From contig CAJBVC010000325.1 in the NCBI GenBank assembly GCA_903958915.1, positions 1-8,224 of the forward strand: 8,224 nucleotides of DNA, given 5' to 3'. The notes beneath the pieces were generated by a model. The model was given only the letters and a program-made list of their open reading frames with translations. It searched no databases and was not told the origin of the DNA. The translations under genes were made by a program, and so were the position numbers. Of the stretch, positions 4,628-8,224 are shown in pieces (positions within the stretch are counted from its first letter, which is position 1; each line of letters opens with the position of its first letter). Source of the stretch: an uncultured beta proteobacterium (GTDB lineage: Bacteria > Pseudomonadota > Gammaproteobacteria > Burkholderiales > Burkholderiaceae_C).

Positions 4628-6751
4628 ATGCCAGGGCGAGCCCCTGGACAGACAAAGACACGTATGCCCATTCACAAGCTGACACCCAACGCTCCGCGCA
4701 CCCTGCTACTCTTGTGGACAGCGGCTGGCGTTCTGGTGTTTGTTGCCTGGTGGCATGTACTCACACTGGTGGAAGCCAACAAAAACCGTGAGATTTCCGC
4801 TGCTACCACCGAGCTCTCCAATCTGACGCGGGTGAGCCAGGAGCACGCCATTCGAACCCTACGCGGAGCCGATCAGGTCATACGCTTTATTCAGGCCCGC
4901 TATCTTGCAATCGGTGCCAAGCTCAATTTGGCCGAGTTGGTGAGTCAGGGCGTCATCGATGCGGAGATTTTTCCGCAAGTCGGCATCATCGACGCCAAGG
5001 GCATCTACGCCCTGGCAAACCTGCCAATCACTTCCAAGCTCGACCTCTCAGACCGAGAGCACTTCAAGGTGCACGTGGCGTCCGACACCGGCACCATGTT
5101 CATCTCCAAGCCGGTGATGGGACGTGCCTCGGGAAAGTGGTCGATTCAGCTGACACGTCGCATCAACCTCGCTAATGGTGATTTCGGCGGGGTGGTAGTG
5201 GTCTCGATAGATCCCGGGTACTTCACCCGCTTTTACGGTGACTTGCAGCTCGGAACAGATGCCATGGCGGCACTGTACGGAGTGGACGGCATTGCGCGTG
5301 CGCGCATCGTGGGAGACGTTGCCGAGTATGGCACCAATGCCTCGGCATCTCCGGTATTTGCCACCCTGACCCATGATGCCGCTGAAGGCAACTTCATCAA
5401 TACGTCGGTGGTCGACAAAGTGGAACGCATCTACGCCTACCGCAAAGTTCCCAAGTTCCCGCTGGCGGTCTTTGTCGGGAAAAACATGACACAAGTCCTG
5501 GCAAACCACTACCGGGCGCGCAGCGACCTCTTGCGACAGGCGCTTATGCTGACCGCGCTGATTGTCGCCCTCGCACTGGCTCTGACCCGACAACTTCGAC
5601 AGATGCAGAAGGCATTGCGTTTGCGAGAAGCGGCGCAGCTGGAACTGCAGGACCACGCCAGCCAGCTCAGTGAAGTGTTCGAACTCAGCCCGGACGGCTT
5701 CGTCTCCTTTGATCAGGACCAATGTGTCAAATACATCAGCCCTGCATTTGCTCGTATGACCGCCGCCGAGAACACGCCGCTGCGGGGAATGCACGAGCGC
5801 GAGTTCTCGGTGTGGATCAACTCGCTGTGTATTGCGGGCAGCCGATTCGATGGAATCGCATCGCTGCGTGCGGGTGATGTGCCGGCCAGCGCGACAGCTT
5901 CCCCCCAACAAGCCACAAGCACTATCACCATCAAGGGCAATCGGGTATTGCAAATCGGGGTCAGGAGCAGCAATTCACGCACGGTGTCGCAGGTGCTGCA
6001 CATGCGCGATGTCACGCACGAGTACGAAGTCGACCAGATCAAGACAGAGTTCCTCTCTACCGCCGCGCATGAGTTGCGCACACCCATGGCCAGTATTCTG
6101 GGGTTCGCCGAGTTGCTGTTGACGCAGGAATTCGAACAGACTGAGCAGCGCGAATTTCTGGACATCATTCACAAACAATCGCGCAATGTGGCGAGCATTC
6201 TGGATGAGTTGCTCGACTTGGCCCGCATCGAGTCCCGGCGGGGCAAGGACTTCCAGCTCACCCGTCTGGACCTCAATGACTTGACGGTGGAAACGGCCAA
6301 GTCGTTCAAGTGCCCAGAGGGCCGCGCGTCGCCGGAGGTCGTGGTTGCTGGCCTGCCGCAATGGCTGTTGGGCGATGCAGGCAAGTTGCGCCAGGTGTTG
6401 CTCAACGTATTGTCCAACGCGTACAAATACTCGCCGCAGGGCGGACCGGTGACGGTGGTGACTGACACCGTGACGGTGCGTGGAGAACTGCCACAAGCCC
6501 GAGTTCGCGTAACAGATCACGGCATTGGAATGACGCCGGAGCAAGCGGAAAAGGTGTGGGAACGTTTCTATCGGGCTGACACTTCCGGGAAAGTGCCCGG
6601 CACCGGTCTGGGAATGAGCATCGTCAAGGAAATCATCGAGCTGCACCGGGGAAGTGTGTCAGTCCACAGTGCCCCTGGGCAGGGCACCTGCATCTCGATA
6701 TGTCTGCCAGCCGACATCGTCAGCCCTGAGGCACTAGGCTCCAACCCATGA
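4628..6751 (+). CDS. Membrane sensor histidine kinase: Cache-like sensor, PAS, HisKA, HATPase
   Basis: A 707-residue inner-membrane sensor kinase. In order: transmembrane helix 1 (about 26-46); a periplasmic region (47-300) resembling a double-Cache/PDC sensor, with YALANLPITSKLDLSDREHF (127-146) and the FISKPVMGR and WSIQLTRRI strands; transmembrane helix 2 (about 302-322); a coiled linker; a PAS domain (about 348-462, SPDGFVSFDQDQCVKYISPA); HisKA with phospho-acceptor H481 in STAAHELRTPM; and HATPase_c with N-box NVLSNAYKYSP (N597), DHGIGM (630-635), WERFYRA (644-650) and GTGLGMSIVKEI (658-669). All catalytic boxes look intact and there is no fused receiver, so the phosphate must go to separate proteins, for which the receivers encoded just upstream are ideal. 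The start is uncertain: the ATG at 4628 lies 3 bp after the receiver stop, the ATG at 4664 (residue 13) is the alternative, and neither has a good ribosome site. The sensor ligand is unknown; double-Cache domains commonly bind small organic molecules. Confidence 0.93.
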   Translation: MPGRAPGQTKTRMPIHKLTPNAPRTLLLLWTAAGVLVFVAWWHVLTLVEANKNREISAATTELSNLTRVSQEHAIRTLRGADQVIRFIQARYLAIGAKLNLAELVSQGVIDAEIFPQVGIIDAKGIYALANLPITSKLDLSDREHFKVHVASDTGTMFISKPVMGRASGKWSIQLTRRINLANGDFGGVVVVSIDPGYFTRFYGDLQLGTDAMAALYGVDGIARARIVGDVAEYGTNASASPVFATLTHDAAEGNFINTSVVDKVERIYAYRKVPKFPLAVFVGKNMTQVLANHYRARSDLLRQALMLTALIVALALALTRQLRQMQKALRLREAAQLELQDHASQLSEVFELSPDGFVSFDQDQCVKYISPAFARMTAAENTPLRGMHEREFSVWINSLCIAGSRFDGIASLRAGDVPASATASPQQATSTITIKGNRVLQIGVRSSNSRTVSQVLHMRDVTHEYEVDQIKTEFLSTAAHELRTPMASILGFAELLLTQEFEQTEQREFLDIIHKQSRNVASILDELLDLARIESRRGKDFQLTRLDLNDLTVETAKSFKCPEGRASPEVVVAGLPQWLLGDAGKLRQVLLNVLSNAYKYSPQGGPVTVVTDTVTVRGELPQARVRVTDHGIGMTPEQAEKVWERFYRADTSGKVPGTGLGMSIVKEIIELHRGSVSVHSAPGQGTCISICLPADIVSPEALGSNP

Positions 6752-8224
6752 GAACTCATCAGAAATATCGCGCGCTCATCGTCGCGATCGCTGTGAGCCT
6801 TGCTACCAGCCTGGTGCTCGTGTTTTTGAACCTGCGTGCCAACCAAGAGGCAGAAATGCATCGTGCGCAGATTGACCTTTCCTCCCGGCAGCGAATGCTT
6901 TCACAGCGCATGGTTCGCAGTCTGCTGGAGCTATCGACCGCCGCCGCCGAATCGCCTACGCAACGTCGAAACCAGAAGCAGCTGGAAGGTGATGCTTCGG
7001 AGTTTGACCGTGTACTGAGGATTCTGGATCAGGGCTACGCTGGTGACGATCGCCATGGCGATCGGATCGAGTTGCTTCCCTTGGCAAGTACCGAAGAGGC
7101 TGGCGCGGTGCTGGGCCACAGTCGGGCACTGTGGGATGGCTTGTTCCCATTGCTGCAGACCCTGAGGCCCTCGGTGGAGGTGTCTGCCAACAATCTGACG
7201 GCGGCAACGGCGTATGCGCTGGAGCATGCCGATGCGCTACAGGACCTGATGGACCAGCTGACAAAACATCTCACCGTGCACAACCGCGCAGACCTGAAGT
7301 CCATGCGCTTGCTACAGATTTCACTGGGCGCGCTGTTGCTGGCTGTTGCAGCGCTGCAGTGCTGGGGTGTGTTCAGGATACGCATCGCCGAGGGACGCGA
7401 AAAACGCCGCCTCGAGGGAGAGGCCGAAGATATCGACTTGCAGTTGGGCCGAACCCAGGAACAGTTGCGTGACCTGATGCTTGTCAGCCCGGATCTGGTG
7501 TGGACCAAGGATGCAAGAGGTGCCTACCAGGCCTGCAACCAGGCCTATGCAGAGTTCAAGAAGCACGCTAGCGCTGATCTCGTCGGCCGAAACGAATCGG
7601 ACCTCTATGAAGCGCAGCAAAGCGATCTGGAGCGCGCGCGCGATGCCAAGCTCATGGCGCAAGGCCAGTCGATCCACGCCGAGGCGCAACTGACCTCTGC
7701 ACGCACTGGCGAGGCTGGTTTGTTTGAAGTTGTCCGCACGCCACTGTTTCACGGAGATGGCCGCCACGCGGGCGTGCAATCGGTTGCGCGTGACATCACG
7801 CTGCGCAGAAAGGCCGAACAGGAACTCGCCACCTCACGCAAACAGCTGTTGCTGTTCGAGAAGTGTTTTGAAAATCTCAATGACGTGATTCTGATCACCG
7901 AAGCCGAGCCTCGCTCGGCTCCCGGGCCGCGCATTATTTTTGTCAACAAGGCTTTTGAACGCATGACCGGATTCAGTGCACAGGAAGTGCTTGGCAGGAA
8001 CCCGCGTATGTTGCAGGGTCCAGCGACCGACCAGCGCGAGCTGGCACGCATGCACGACGCCTTGTTCGCCTGGCGCAGCGAGCGCATGGAAGTAATCAAC
8101 TATGCCAAGGACGGGCGTGAATTCTGGGTCGAAGTCGCGGTAACGCCCATTGCCGATGGCAGCAATGGCGACTGGTACACCCATTGGGTTGCGGTGCAGC
8201 GCGATGTGACCGAACGCAAGCGCA
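6748..8224 (+). CDS. Membrane sensor with PilJ-type periplasmic domain and two PAS domains, 3' end outside window
   Basis: The first 492 residues of a longer signalling protein; the reading frame is open to the right edge. Transmembrane helix 1 (about 9-29) is followed by a helical periplasmic region (35-183) with SSRQRMLSQRM (45-55), typical of the PilJ/NarX-type sensor. Transmembrane helix 2 is about 187-208. A coiled-coil linker (210-243) leads to PAS 1 (about 243-352, closing ARDIT) and PAS 2 (about 372-488, closing QRDVTERKR). PAS 2 is LOV-like (VNKAFERMTGF, GRNPRMLQGPATD, NYAKDGREFW), but the position of the photoactive cysteine is P419 and the usual Asn after FW is Val, so flavin photochemistry is not expected. 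The output domain lies beyond the window; a histidine kinase, GGDEF/EAL or hybrid kinase would all fit. The ATG makes an ATGA overlap with the kinase stop, implying coupled expression. Confidence 0.88.
   Translation, partial: MRTHQKYRALIVAIAVSLATSLVLVFLNLRANQEAEMHRAQIDLSSRQRMLSQRMVRSLLELSTAAAESPTQRRNQKQLEGDASEFDRVLRILDQGYAGDDRHGDRIELLPLASTEEAGAVLGHSRALWDGLFPLLQTLRPSVEVSANNLTAATAYALEHADALQDLMDQLTKHLTVHNRADLKSMRLLQISLGALLLAVAALQCWGVFRIRIAEGREKRRLEGEAEDIDLQLGRTQEQLRDLMLVSPDLVWTKDARGAYQACNQAYAEFKKHASADLVGRNESDLYEAQQSDLERARDAKLMAQGQSIHAEAQLTSARTGEAGLFEVVRTPLFHGDGRHAGVQSVARDITLRRKAEQELATSRKQLLLFEKCFENLNDVILITEAEPRSAPGPRIIFVNKAFERMTGFSAQEVLGRNPRMLQGPATDQRELARMHDALFAWRSERMEVINYAKDGREFWVEVAVTPIADGSNGDWYTHWVAVQRDVTERKR

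Noticed and set aside
5048..5953. Long open frame (301 codons) on the minus strand opposite the histidine kinase
   Set aside because: It lies wholly antisense to a kinase with intact motifs in every region, its translation shows no family motif, and long antisense frames are common in GC-rich genes.
1..8224. Defence system, prophage, insertion sequence or CRISPR array
   Set aside because: No nuclease, transposase, integrase, terminal inverted repeats or regularly spaced repeats are visible; every gene is a signalling or binding protein.

Overview
This window looks like chromosomal DNA from a GC-rich betaproteobacterium, probably Burkholderiales and perhaps a Comamonadaceae-type environmental lineage. 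That placement is inferred from codon usage, overall GC and gene style, not from a marker gene. The content is almost entirely signal transduction: nine genes, no RNA genes, no mobile elements and no CRISPR. Coding density is very high. The only real non-coding stretch is a distinctly AT-rich spacer of 194 bp at 3414-3607.

Layout: two operons diverge from that spacer. The left arm (minus strand, read from 3413 down to 1) encodes an HTH-receiver regulator, a single-domain receiver, a soluble protein with two PAS domains, a diguanylate cyclase (GGDEF with an intact inhibitory site), and a PhnD-like periplasmic binding domain that runs off the left edge. The right arm (plus strand, 3608 to 8224) encodes a second HTH-receiver regulator, a second single-domain receiver, a membrane histidine kinase (Cache-like sensor, PAS, HisKA, HATPase), and a PilJ-type membrane sensor with at least two PAS domains that runs off the right edge. 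The first two genes of each arm are paralogues of each other, so the locus is a mirror image around the spacer. Beyond those two genes the arms differ.

How the genes may work together (inference): the kinase in the right arm is the only complete kinase here, and four receiver domains with full phosphorylation pockets are available to it. The two HTH-receiver proteins would bind DNA, possibly the shared spacer, through an N-terminal MerR/excisionase-like helix-turn-helix. The single-domain receivers would be phosphorelay intermediates or act by protein contact. The PAS protein and the diguanylate cyclase would add a c-di-GMP output. Periplasmic input could come from the Cache-like kinase sensor, the PilJ-type sensor and the PhnD-like domain. 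Genes within each arm overlap by a few bases or lie 3-31 bp apart, so each arm is probably one transcript. I see no internal terminator hairpin. The spacer holds two good minus-strand sigma-70-like promoters, a weaker plus-strand candidate, a palindrome and four degenerate direct repeats.
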